Below, piece after piece: positions 10,690-22,300 of a DNA stretch of 64,000 bases. The DNA lies in contig VDFB02358134.1 in assembly GCA_007258455.2 (NCBI GenBank), positions 214,257,565-214,321,564 on the forward strand, written 5' to 3'. The translations under genes were made by a program, and so were the position numbers. Position 1 is the first letter of the stretch. Every line of letters starts with the position of its first letter. This DNA comes from Sequoia sempervirens (taxonomy: Eukaryota > Streptophyta > Pinopsida > Cupressales > Cupressaceae). The notes beneath the pieces are model-generated. The model was given only the letters and a program-made list of their open reading frames with translations. It searched no databases and was not told where the DNA came from.

Positions 10690-11130
10690 CATATTGCTGC
10701 ACTTCTACATTATGTATCTCATTCAAAATGTCAAATTGAGCTCCTAAGCCAACAAGCCTATCTGCATGCTTATTTTGAGTTCTAGGGACATAAAGCAAAT
10801 TAAAAGCATCAAAATCCTATATTAAGTCCCACACTCGATACTTGTATTTCTTGAGCACATCATTTTTCACAACATTTAAGTTCCAAACTTGATTCACAAC
10901 TAATTCAGAATCACCGTTAGCTTATAAAAATTTGATACCTCTTTTCTGAGCCCATTCTAGGCCATGAATTAGGGCCTCATATTCAGTTGTATTGTTTGTA
11001 AAGCTAAAATTAAACCTCAAAGTTGAATAGTATTTGTCCAGGTGAAACCAATATTGCTCCTCCACCAGCCCCCATTTTGCATCTTGAACCATCGAAATAC
11101 AACTTCCAAAGTTGGTTTTCTTACTGTTCG
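10690..11130 (-). pseudogene. aRNH-type RNase H upstream of RT, element C
   Basis: The translation gives LWKLYFDGSRCKMGAGGGAI (first Asp), then after a frameshift near 11030 FTNNTTEYEALIHGLEWAQ (Glu), ANGDSELVVNQV (second Asp) and VPRTQNKHADRLVGLGAQFD (late Asp in the HADxL position). All four acidic positions are visible even though two stops and a frameshift disrupt the frame. It lies between protease and RT exactly as in element A. Confidence 0.8.
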
Positions 11131-11800
11131 GGTTGATCTTGGCATTTGATCAGATTAGAAATTATTGCATCGGGTTCATGAATTACATAGATGCCTAACC
11201 CCACTTCATTATTATGGTTGAAAGGGTCAAGATCATGGTTTTCAATAGCCCACTCATCCAGTTTTTCCTCATCATTGGATGTATTGGGGTATGAGGTCAC
11301 AGGTTGAATCTCCAGTCCATTAGTGGAGTACAGGTTAGCATTTACAAGGTTGGGAACGTATGGCTCAATATGATTTATAGCTAATGGTTCAGACTCAATG
11401 GTTACTTTGGTGCCATACCTAGTTCTAAAAAATAGATGGGATGAATCAGTAGATAAAAATCCACCCAACTTAGCAATAAAGTCTCTTGAGAGGCAAACTG
11501 CAAAATGAGGGGGTAATTCAATGACGTGGAAATCATGGGAGACAACAAAATTAGGACAAGCATGCAATGTGAGAGCCAAGTTTTTAATGATTCCTACTGT
11601 TTGAACATCCGATCCATCTAATTGTACCATTCCTTTTGACAAGGGTTCATAGACTAAACCTAGCTTGTTTGCTAGACTCTTAGGCATAACTAAGCTACTA
11701 GCACCCGAGTCTATCATACAATTGTAAATAAGCTTATCTCCAATAATGAGGCTCAAATAGATTGGTGGAGTCTTCACTTCTTGATTTTGCTTCCCACTTT
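11121..11800 (-). pseudogene. Aspartic protease of element C
   Basis: A clean 218-codon stretch (11777-11121) contains YNCMIDSGASSLVMPKSLAN, an intact DSG active-site loop, followed by VVSHDFHVIELPPHF and LSRDFIAKLGG, which matches the C-terminal part of retropepsins. It continues into an acidic tail (DEEKLDEWAIENHD) before the aRNH. The protease would cut the polyprotein during particle maturation. The upstream frame is continuous with gag but interrupted by TAG near 11860. Confidence 0.8.
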
Positions 11801-13556
11801 TGACTTCTGGGTTGTTTGCAAGTACAACCCTGTTCTTTTTTGCATTAGCAACATATGAAATCTAAACTTTAGCTAAAGCATCTTGTAATAAACCTTTTTG
11901 GCCTGAGATATTTAATGCATCCATAATAGACATGTTGATTGTAGCCTTTTTAAGGTGTTCAACCACATTAAAGGACACATGACTTACCTTTTGTTGTCCT
12001 GAAGAAGCAACAACATAATTTACCTTTTTCTTCCCTCTCTACAAAATCTACACCTTGAGTTGAGCTGTGGCAAAAAATTGAGGCAAAATAGTATGAACTT
12101 TATCTTTTGTAGCTTGTTGTTACACATTTATAGCTTGCTGCTCCACTTCTACAACTCTCTTTGTTGACCTTGTGTTTGCTACAATGGGAAAATCTTGTTG
12201 GTTTTGTCCTTGAAAATGGTTTACTCCATAGAATTAAGTGCTCTACCAATTTACTAAGGCAACTTCAGAGTTACCTTGCTGCTCCATATTCCCACTTGAA
12301 AAATTCTCTAGACAACCATAATTATTTCGCACCATAAGTGTTTGGCTCCCCATCCTATTCATGCAAGCAATCTGATTATTTTTTTGGTTGAATGGATAGC
12401 ACCATTCACATTCTTGGGCCATGTTGTTTTGTGGTATGAGTTCCCTTAATGAACCAACAACATTGGGGTCATAGGGCTGAAAAGGTTTAGCATTAAAATT
12501 CCTCTTTTGACCTTGGAAATAATTTTGGAAGGGTGGCCTATTTAGCTAGTTTTGTTGGTAAGCGGATTGGTAAGGCTTATGTTCCTAACCAACCTTCATC
12601 TTAAGGTTCACAAATTCATTACTAACAGTTTTACTAAAAGATTGCAACATACCCTTTAGTTCTTGAATTTCTTTGGTCAGGTCTAGGATAGCACTTTCTT
12701 GGGTAGCAACCTGGTAGCCTATCATCGGAACTAGTGGTACAACAACTATAGGTGGAAAATTCATGGGAATAAGTGGTTAAATTTTGGGGAAGATAGCCAT
12801 GGGTGATCTTAGGGCTATTTTCCCAGCTTAAATGAGGTAATTCTCTGCCCTTATGGCAATATCAAAGGCATTAGGCAATGTAAACCTTCCCATGGATTGT
12901 ATCATAACTAAGATTTCACTATTTAGGGCTTTTAGAAAGAATAGAAAATCAGGCTTGAGTGAGGGTTTAACTAGCAAAGGGACCCTATCCCAAGTTCTCT
13001 AGAACTAATAATTGAAATCTTCCATGTGTTCATGGGGATCCCGTTTGATGGTGCTCAGTTGCTCTAACAATGATAGGTGATCTGGTTTATCCATGAACTA
13101 CCAGTGCAATCCATCATTGAGTTGGTCCCATGTTTCAATGGAATTAGCTAGAAGCCCTCTAAACCATTGAAGTGCTTTCCATTTCAATGATGCAGCCAAC
13201 AATCTTAAAGCCACATTTTCTTTTGTCACACTACGTACTAAGCATAAGGTTGCCACATCCTTAATATTTTCAATGGGAGTGGTCTCATCCTCACCAATGA
13301 AATAAGGAAATCCCTTAAGTGCAACAATTAGAATGTCATCATGCTAGGCTAGCAACAATGGGTTGTCCCCACTAAATTGTGTGAAGACAAACTGCCTTTC
13401 CATAGGTGGTGCTTGTGATACAGGATTTGGGTTCTTCTTGATAGAGACTATAGGACTGAGATCCAGAGATGTGGATTTCACCCTCCTTGTTGAATCAAAA
13501 AATCCTCCTCGGTGTTCTACCTCTCCTTCTTGGCAGAGAGAGTTGCAAGTATTCAA
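11801..13556 (-). pseudogene. gag of element C
   Basis: Starting near 13556 the protein has a short N-terminal stretch, then LRLLAASLKWKALQWFRGLL and a TWDQLNDG segment, the capsid core of Retrotrans_gag. A Gln/Asn-rich C-terminal half follows, with a Cys-containing segment CEWCYPFNQKNNQIAC (near 12400) that resembles a zinc-binding motif without a proper CCHC pattern. At least eight in-frame stops, mostly TAG, break it. I chose 13556 as the most upstream in-frame ATG before the PBS; the true start is uncertain. Confidence 0.7.
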
Positions 13557-13738
13557 AGGGAACAGGACTTTATCTAGCTTGGATCTTTCTCATATGTTGT
13601 TTGCACTAAATCTGCAAATACAACTAGAAATTGGAGCTGCCAGGTATATTTTGAAACCTCCAAAGGTAGAAAAATGTTGCTGCATATACCAAACAACAAC
13701 TTACAATCTAAAAACAGCTCTAAAGACAAGACTCTAGA

Positions 13739-13756
13739 GTCCCACCGATCGTGCCA
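13739..13756 (-). promoter_or_regulatory. Primer binding site of element C
   Basis: Minus-strand TGGCACGATCGGTGGGAC follows the inner LTR end (...CATTGTCA) after eight bases. It begins with TGG as expected for a tRNA 3' end. It differs from the PBS of elements A, D and I; I cannot name the tRNA. Confidence 0.65.
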
Positions 13757-13764
13757 AAAACTTT

Positions 13765-15117
13765 TGACAATGAGGATTGCACCCTTAGCTAAGTTAGACT
13801 TTCCTATCTTGTTTTAACATGGAAACACTCTCAGATTGTGGGTAAATCAGTAAGTGAGAGTGAATCTCCAAAGTGGACTAGTTCCTCTAGTAAATCACCT
13901 AATCTAGAAGACTTTCAAAGTAAAGGGTTAAAAGGCAAAAAAAATTGAGATCCTAAAACCTAAGATGATTCACCAGTGATTTAAAGATTCTGATAACTTT
14001 CTACTCTCAACAATCTCTCTAAAACTTTGATTCTCACAATCCCACCCTAAAATCATATAATCCATTAGTGTTTTGCATAAAGGTTCACTAAACATAACAC
14101 AAAATGCAACTTGAATTAAATGAGACTCTTGAAACAAACTCACAAAATCAAGACATAAAGAGGATTTTGCATTTGAATCACAGTTAACATCAATTGATAC
14201 TGTAAACCTGAGACAAGAAAATGGGAAGGAGAATCCTATTATTTTATTGAAATGAAGGAGTGTCAAGCTAAAAATCTAAGTACAAGAAAATGTTTACAAA
14301 ACTCTCTGAGTGAGTAGGAGAGCAAGAAACAATCAATTTGAACTGAGAAAATCAAAATTTTCTCCAAACTTATATCTTCCAAGTGTCTTAATAGCCAAGA
14401 ATAGCAAAAATCAGCTCCATTACATCTCCAAAATAGCAATTATGATCCATTTTCAACATCCTTAGAAAAGCCTAAAAAAATAGGGTTCAAAACTGCTCCA
14501 AACTGCATGAGGAAAATGAAAATATTTTTTCTCCAAGAGGTTGATCCAAAAAATCCACAAAATCACGTCCAAACATCTCAAAACTGAAAAATGGAAAGCT
14601 TTGTTTTCCCCCTCTTTTCCAAATTCGCCCCAAGTGAACTCAACTCAAAATAGCCAGTCCAGTGAAGACTCAAATACCCAAATTGCATTTAAAAAATAAT
14701 AATAACAAACATTAAGGTAATTTATAGAAACATTACCTTAATGATGTTTTACATCATGTGCAAATTCAAAAATCAAAATAGAAACCTTCCTATTATATTT
14801 GGTTTGATGCCATCTGACTCCAAATATTCTGATTTTTCTAGTTTGAGTAAAGTTTGATATTTGCAAAAATAAAAATATTATGCAAAGGTATCCTATTACA
14901 TTTGATTTTTCTATAAAAAATCATAAGAATATGACCATGGGCTATATTCCATAAAGCAACTGAGGCACATGAACAACTTGATCTAGTGAAAAGGGGCTAA
15001 GGTGCATATGATTGTATAATAAAATTATAAAGGAAAATTATGAGTTTATTTGATTTTCTTTAAAAATCAAGGAAAAAATGCCTAAGGCATGGCTCAACCT
15101 AGGCAACATTTGTGACA
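13765..15117 (-). repeat. LTR of element C (5' LTR, minus orientation)
   Basis: The inner end (TGACAATGAGG on the plus strand) is fixed by the PBS beside it. For the outer end I chose ...CATTTGTGACA at 15117 because on the minus strand it gives TGTCACAAATG, similar to the inner end in inverted form. Length would be 1353 bp. The outer border is a judgement, since the partner LTR is not in the window. The region is AT-rich and without a convincing reading frame. Confidence 0.5.
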
Positions 15118-15848
15118 AGGTATTAATAAGGAACTTGATTTTTAAAAGAATGTGATAAAATACACATTCAAATTAGGGAACTTGGAAAACCATAACATCA
15201 AAACCAACCCCTATCCCTAATTCTTAGCATCAATTTGATTGGCCAAGTTTGGAGAAAAAAGGATCTACTCGAGCCACCTTAGGAGCTAGGGTTGAGATCA
15301 TTTTATGCATTTTCCAGTTTATTCTTGCTTTGCTTGGGGTCGAAATCCTTATGTAACTTGATGGTAAGTTGTTTTTTGATCATTCTGTGACACTTTGAAT
15401 CCATTTCAAAGGGTTTTTGAGGCCTCTTGGCTGCAGCCTCAGTAGATTTTCTAACTCATTTCCTTGTGCTTCTTTTCTCTGTTCAATCCTCTAGTTCGAA
15501 CCACGATGGAGAGCTTGAATTTGAGTTTATGAAAGACATGGTGTGTGGGATTTTGGTGCTTTCCTCTTCACACAAACACCCAGGTAAGCTTTATGTTCTC
15601 ATTCTTGTGCATTTCCCTCTTAAATAAGCTCGATTCGAGCATGATTTAAAATAAAAAGTTAGTCTTCTATGTGGAAACGAAACAAAATGTTCACTCCTCT
15701 ACATAGGTTGCAACCGTACCATGTTTATTTTCTTCCTTTTCTACAAAAAAATGGTTTTGGGCTCGACCCATGATAGAAAACATAAGAAACTTGTGATGGA
15801 AAACACTTTATGCATTTGTTTTCCATTTTATGGGTTTCTAAAACCCTC
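15118..15848. other. Older flank into which element D inserted (left side)
   Basis: No recognisable coding domain. A short open stretch at 15427-15627 has no family resemblance that I can see. The last five bases (CCCTC) are the left copy of the target duplication of element D; the sequence resumes at 34185. Confidence 0.5.
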
Positions 15849-17097
15849 TGTAGACACCGAAATTTTGTTTAGGCCTACGACTTTCATATTCTTCATAATT
15901 TGTATTCTCCATGGTCATGATTAAATAATGTTAATTATTTAATTATTCACTTTAATTTTAATTCTTCTTTTAATTAAATAATCTTAATTATTTAATTAAT
16001 TCATACTTTTCTTTATTCTATCTAATTAATTAAATAAACGCTTTTTATTTAATTATGTTACTAATTAACCTTATTCTTCTTGTTAAATTAAATAAATCCC
16101 TATTTAATTTATTCTTTATCATACTTCAACTATAATTAAATGAATTCTTTATTTATTTAATTATTCATTTAAAATCCCTTCATCATTTAATTAAATAAAT
16201 ATTATTTATTTAATTATTCTCTCTGAATATCGAAGTCTTGAATTAAATGAATTATTTAATTCATTAATTCTATTTTAATGCATTCTTCTATATTTTAGAT
16301 AATTGTGTGAAGTTATCTAAGTATTCACTTTTACTCAACTCGACATCTATTTTAATTGCTCGGTTAACTCTTGATTTGATGTGAGTGGCTTCTCGAGTAA
16401 TCTCTTCATCAAATTGGTCAATCATCCAGTTCTAACTCATTTGCGTGTACATGCAGATTAATTAAATATTCATATTTAATTAATTAAACCTTGTGTGTGC
16501 ATTCAACAAGAGTTGCTTTAATCCATCTTTATCTTTGTCATGCAAAGATAATTCTTTTGTTTTCGAATACCAAACGAAGATTAAATCATTTATTTAATCT
16601 TTAATTCTATTTCTAATTTGTATCACTCATGTCATTACTAACTATTATCAGAATGCATGTCTAATCTGTCGATCTCAACCGTCTGTTGATCTTTCAATCC
16701 TGACCTGCCATTCGAATAATCAATTTTCTATAAATTGATCTATCTTTCTTCATTCCAATCTCTCTTGAAATCTCTCTTGAAATCTCTCGCGAATTCTTAT
16801 GACTTTTGAGAGCACTTTGTCTTGAATCTTTGATGTTTTGCTAATCATTATCTTAGGCTATACTTGCACGAATTTATGAAAATCTGAGGGAAATTATACT
16901 ACACAAGCAAAATGGAGAAGGGCAATCAAGATGAATCATGGAAATACGTTTGAAATTGGTGAGATTGTTTCAGTTTGTTTACGTTTTAACTTCCTTTATT
17001 CTTTGTTGCTTAACATTTAGATTTGCATCTTAGATTTTAGTATTGCATGTTTGCTTCTAATCTTCTTTTTTGTCTTGTGCACTTTCTTGGCATTACA
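15849..17097 (+). repeat. 5' LTR of element D
   Basis: 1249 bp, TGTAGACACCG...TTACA. Positions 15922-16290 are an AT-rich array of TTAATTAAATAA-like words. A TATAAAT at 16729-16735 is the best candidate TATA box. The right end is fixed by the PBS starting three bases after the LTR. Confidence 0.95.
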
Positions 17098-17099
17098 TT

Positions 17100-17117
17100 T
17101 GGTGAACCCGACGTGAA
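17100..17117 (+). promoter_or_regulatory. Primer binding site of element D
   Basis: TGGTGAACCCGACGTGAA follows the LTR end TTACA after two bases. Element I has the same site with one difference (TGGTGAGCCCGACGTGAA at 54527), so both probably use the same tRNA primer, which I have not identified. Confidence 0.85.
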
Positions 17118-19330
17118 GATACCATCTTTGCGGATTCGTAGATCTTTTATTTTTGGTTTTTGTAGGTTTTTCGTACAAAACGATGCATCAGTTTGGCGAA
17201 GTGACACAATTGAATTCCAGAACCGCATTTGACAGAATAAATGACGCATCTGAAAAAATAAGACGCATCTGAAGTTTCCTGAACCGCAATTGACTGGTAA
17301 CACAGCGACATAATTGATTGGTAAAACTTTATTTCTGTTTTCAAAAATCTGAAATTTTCAATTGATTTGTGTGTTACTAATATCTTATTTTCAGCGTGTG
17401 GCCTTTTGGAGTTAACAAGCTTTTGCAGGATGATTGACGAAGACAATATTGAAAAATACTAACGAGTTTTTCTATAGGACGCTTGTCGAAGACACTAGTT
17501 AATTTTTGAAACAGATTGTTTGGTAGCATAGCAAATCTTTCGTTTGGTTTAAAATTAATGAGTGTCTACTGTGTTTGGTGTGAAAGCACAAGTCTGGTTA
17601 CCCTTATGACTTGGTACATCAAAGTATCCTCTCCCCTTGCGCATCCGTGTGATCCTGGGTGTAAGAGAAACGGTTAGCAACTCTAGAACATGGGCCTGTT
17701 CTGGTGGGAAAAAGTACTCACCCCAAGATGACTCATATCGGTAGCACCCTGAACCCGAGGGACTTCCAACCGGTATATAAAAGTGGGTTCTTGGGGAAAC
17801 CCCAAGAATCACGAGTGTGGTTCCGATGAGATGGATCTGAAAGGGGACTCGCGCCATATGGATCACACCCCATGAACATAATGCCCGTACTAAATACCTT
17901 TTGTTTTAGAGACCAACCTATTTGTGGCCGTTGCTTGGTATAGTGCAGGGTACAGTATCATGCCCAAAAATACTCACTACTAATCCCCTTGAGTAGAGGT
18001 AGTAGTTCTTGGGAGGTCATTGCCCAAAGAATTTGAAATTGGTGTGCTCGAAAGACGTTAATGAGCTGTGGAGGGGAGCCAATGCCACCAAATTTCTAAG
18101 CTATCCGCTCTCGAGAAGGAAAGGTGTTCATCACCAATCCGGGGTATAATAGGTGGGCTATACCAAGTATACAAACCCTAGGCCTTTGGCCTATTAGGAT
18201 GTGATTGTCTTGTCAATTTAAACGTTCTTTGAGTCCAAAATCAAAACTAAAAACACTTGGTCTTATGATTTTCTTTGATTGTCAGAATTTGATCACAGAA
18301 AACAGAGTCAGTTTAAATCTCATCACTGAAAATACACAGAGAGTCATAACTATTCACCAGAAACTCGCAACTGTTAGTACGAGTCGCATCTGTTAAATCT
18401 TGAGTCGCATCTATTAAATTCTGAGTCACAACTATTATTTCAAGTCGCATATGTTTAGTCTTGAGTCGCATCTATATAGTTTAGAGTTGCATCTGCCAGT
18501 TTAGCTCGCAATTGCTTTGGAAAAATTGCATGCATTATATTATAAGTCACAACTGTTAGTACGAGTCACATCTGTTAAAAGGTTAACCACATCTGTCAGG
18601 GTCAAACTGAATTTTACCAGAGAAACACAATTGATTACTGGAAAACCACAACTAATAAACTTGACTGCATACGTTAGATCCTACGATGCATCTGTCTAAT
18701 TATCAGAAAACCATAATTCACAATCACTATCCAGTCAACACGATTATACCAGTTTCAGTTGTCCTTACACAAACAGTCTTTGAAATAGAAACCTGAAATG
18801 ATTTGCTCAATTTTGCATCCTTTAGGGTCATTTAGTCATTACCATAGTTGTCTTAGTTCAGGGTAAGTTTCATCTTAGAATTCATATTACCTTGCATTAT
18901 ACTTTTGGGAAGGTCACTTTTACAAACTTTAGGATTGGTTACCATCTATACTCTAGAAAAGTCATAGTGTCAACAAAATTTGTCATTGAACCTAGTCCTA
19001 TCATCTTATACTTTTTCCTACAGAGAGTCCTCCTAGCTCATCAGTCTAGTTAGGAAACTCAGCTTGTCTTTGATCCTTGTCCTACATTGGTTCCTTGATT
19101 TAAACTAAATTGACACCTTGGTTTGACTTTAGGTAGTTGGTCCCTTCATCTTGGGTTTATAGAATTGATCACTTTAGGGTCTTGCTTAGACTTTGCATCT
19201 TTAGAGTCTAGACTAGTGTCATCTTAGAACATCCCTTATTTTGAATTCGGAAAATCCCAAAAACATAGACTAGAGTCATATTGTTCATAGATATAGTTTT
19301 TGCATTTCCCGCATATTGAGCTTGTCTTAC
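17118..19330 (+). other. Untranslated leader of element D with CGCANNTG repeat arrays
   Basis: This 2.2-kb stretch between PBS and gag has no credible reading frame. Two clusters (about 17180-17330 and 18360-18720) carry many copies of a short word, CGCANNTG and its CACANNTG variants: for example ACGCATCTG twice near 17240-17270, then TCGCAACTGTTAGTACGAG and TCGCATCTGTTAAATCTTGAG units spaced about 20-35 bp apart. Between the clusters lies a TATA-like box and a hairpin. A leader this long suggests an intron or a structured RNA region; I have not located convincing splice sites on this strand. Confidence 0.6.
17774..17808 (+). promoter_or_regulatory. TATA-like box followed by a 9-bp hairpin in the leader of element D
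   Basis: TATATAAAAG at 17774-17783 matches a plant TATA box. Five bases further on is a perfect inverted repeat, TTCTTGGGG / CCCCAAGAA with an AAA loop (17788-17808). Together they could be an internal start site or a packaging stem in the genomic RNA. The sequence is clear; the function is inferred. Confidence 0.4.
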
Positions 19331-22300
19331 ATGGTTGAAACTAGGTCTAAGAGAAGAGAGAGAGAAAACATGTCGAACCCAAACGAATTCATCAATCCAT
19401 TTTCTACAAGACCTCATAAGACTCTATTAGACAAATTCACCACTAGAAACACTCAAGGACATATTGCAGTAGAGGACGTAGAGGCTGCCGCATAGGACCC
19501 TGAATTTGCCTCTTTTGTAGATGAATACCTAGCAAACGATTGTCCACGATTTTTAGCCAAATTGCTAGCTGAAGGTGCTACCTTACCCGCAGGATTTGAT
19601 ATTAGCACCTTAGAAACTCAACCTACACAAGGAACCAACACAATGACTGCTAGTACCACTACACCTCAGGTTAGCACAACTATGCCATCTGGCACATCTA
19701 CACAGAGTATGACAGTCAATACATCTCCATTTGGTACATCTGGCATGACATCGGGATTTAATTTCACTGTAGGGGCTTCATCATCAACTCCCTTCGGTCC
19801 TCTTGTTGGGAGTAAAAGACCTAAAATGTTAGCCTCTACACCTTATGTCGGTGTCACAAGTTTGCAATCAACAACCATACCAACTGCTAGTATCACGAGT
19901 ACCATACCACAGTCGATGGCCATACCTAGTGCTCCAGTCACTAGTACCATACCACAGATTACACAAATAGGAGGCATTCCATCCTTCCAATATGGCAATC
20001 AGAATCCATTTTCCCAGATTGGAAGTCAGAATCAATTTTCATCAATTCTGAATCAGAATCCTTTTTCACAGATTGGTAGTCAGAATCCGTCCACACAGAT
20101 TCCAAGTCAAAACCAATTTACATCGATTCCAAATTAGAATCCTTTTGCACAGATTGGTAGTCAGAATCCATCCACACAGATTCCACGTCAGAACCAATTT
20201 ACATCAATGTCAAATTAGAATCCTTTGGGTACTCACAATCCATTTACACATACCCCAAGTCAACACCAATTTATGCAGATTCCAGACCAAAACACATTTA
20301 CCAATATTTCAAATCCAAATCCACCTCAAATGCCAACGTTCAATCGAAACCCATCACGAGACTTTGGATTTCAAAACACATACACGGATCCGCATAATCC
20401 CCTTAGCACATCTTTGACCCAAGTTGACGTCTTACAAACACAAATGCACGCATTACAAATGCAAATGGATAACTTGTCGGTGTCAAGTAAGAAATCTTTT
20501 TCAACAAAGGACATATGCCCATTCCCCTTTGATAGATCATTGTACATGACACCTTTCCCTCATGGATATGTCATACCGAATCTTCCTAAGTACAATGGCA
20601 AATGAAACCCAATAGAACATATCAGGGAATTTTCTACCATATGCATAGATGTCACTTATGACCCCACGTATCTTATGAGGCTATTTTCAAGAAGTCTTGT
20701 AGGAATTGCACTAGAATGGTTTTCGGGTCTAGATTCTGGCATTAGATCCTGGGGTGAACTAGTTGAGAAATTTATAGAGCAATTCTCCTTCAACATAGAC
20801 CACGAGATAAATATAGCAACCTTGTGCCACACAACACAAGACGAAGGGGAAACATTCATTGCTTTCTTCCAGAGATGGAGAACTATTGCTAGTAGGTGTC
20901 CTGTTGAGATACTCGAAAAACAAAAGGTTACAATGTTTCAAGAAAACCTTCATCCAAAACTCAGGAGTAACTTAAGGGTACATTGTTGTACATCTTTTTC
21001 AGAACTAATGGAAAAAGGGGTTATAATAGAGAAAGATCTCATTGAAAAGGGCGAACTCAAGACAACAACATTCAATAGAAACGTGATCGTACAAAACACG
21101 CCTACTAATAGAAACAGATTTTGCTCTCGCAATAAAAATGTCACCAATGATGGGGTGGTTGATGCTAAAACATTACAAGCAGGACCCCTCCTCACATTAC
21201 AAGGACCTCATACTTTTTCCAACATGCTTAATGTTGTCAATCAACCTCCTAACATGGTCCAAAATACTCAAAATCCCCAACAAAGGAGATTTCAAAAATG
21301 CGAGTTCACTCCCTTAGGGGAACCCATTGAGTTAGTGTTCAAACAGCTATTACAACATAACCTTATACAGCTACAGGAACCAATACAATACGATCCAGGA
21401 TAGTTTAAACCAACTTGGTGGGATGATAATTCCTTTTGTGATTATCATAGGACTAAGGGACATAACTTACAAAACTGTCGACAACTGAAGAATATCATAC
21501 AGGATCTTGTCAAAAGGAGAATTATTGAAGTTAGTGGGCAAAAACAAAAGTCATCGAACACTGATCATCAAGTATTTTCTGACCCACTACATGACCATGG
21601 GAAAGGAACTACCCCCAGTTCGAGTACTAAGACCAATATGTCAGCCAACTATGCGAGTATCAAACATGATTATGTTAGTGGAAAAAGCATTCATTGCCTT
21701 CGTGCCACTGACGAGAATATCAATACCATTACTATCAATGCTAATCCTGAGTGTGCGGTCAATACTCGTCGTACTAAGTTCACTATCCAGGGCCCTCAAT
21801 CGCAGCAAACACCACAATCTTCCAAGTTACAATATAATCTACTTGACCAGTTGGGGAAGACCCCAGCTCAAATTTCAATCTTGGAATTGCTGCGTATTTC
21901 CCCTGAGCATCGATCTATCCTCGATAACGCTTTACAAAACACCACAGTCCCTAATGATCTTGATGTCAATCATTTCCAGGAAATGGTGGGCTACTTGACC
22001 AATAATCATCATGCCACATTTTCTGAACAAGACTATGCAACTAAAAAGATCCACCATAATGATCCTTTACATCTGGAAGTCCTTGTTGATGACACCAAGG
22101 TTAGACGAGTTTTGGTAGATGGAGGAGCAGGGTTAAATCTATGCACTTTAAAACTAATTAAGGAATTAGGTATCTTAGAAGCATACGTAGACACGACTAA
22201 AAGTATTGTCATAAAATCTTATGATGATGAGGAACGAAAATCAAAGGGGGTGGTAACACTTCCTATCAGAATTGGTCCTGCGGTAATGGAAACAAAGTTT

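Larger units (their letters stand above)
9628..15117 (-). mobile_element. Element C: Ty3/gypsy retrotransposon with aRNH ahead of RT, partial
   Basis: Reading the minus strand from right to left gives LTR (15117-13765), PBS (13756-13739), gag, protease, aRNH, a linker, and RT interrupted at 9628 by the chromovirus LTR. The linker (NKFPKGLVTLELVF) and the domain order match element A, so A and C belong to one family or sister families, although their gag proteins and PBS differ. There are many stops and at least two frameshifts. The rest of RT, RNase H and integrase should lie left of the window, beyond the other end of chromovirus B. Confidence 0.82.

Noticed and set aside
15427..15627. Possible host exon with a following GTAAGC splice-like site
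   Set aside because: Only 66 residues, no recognised family, no partner exon across the element D insertion.
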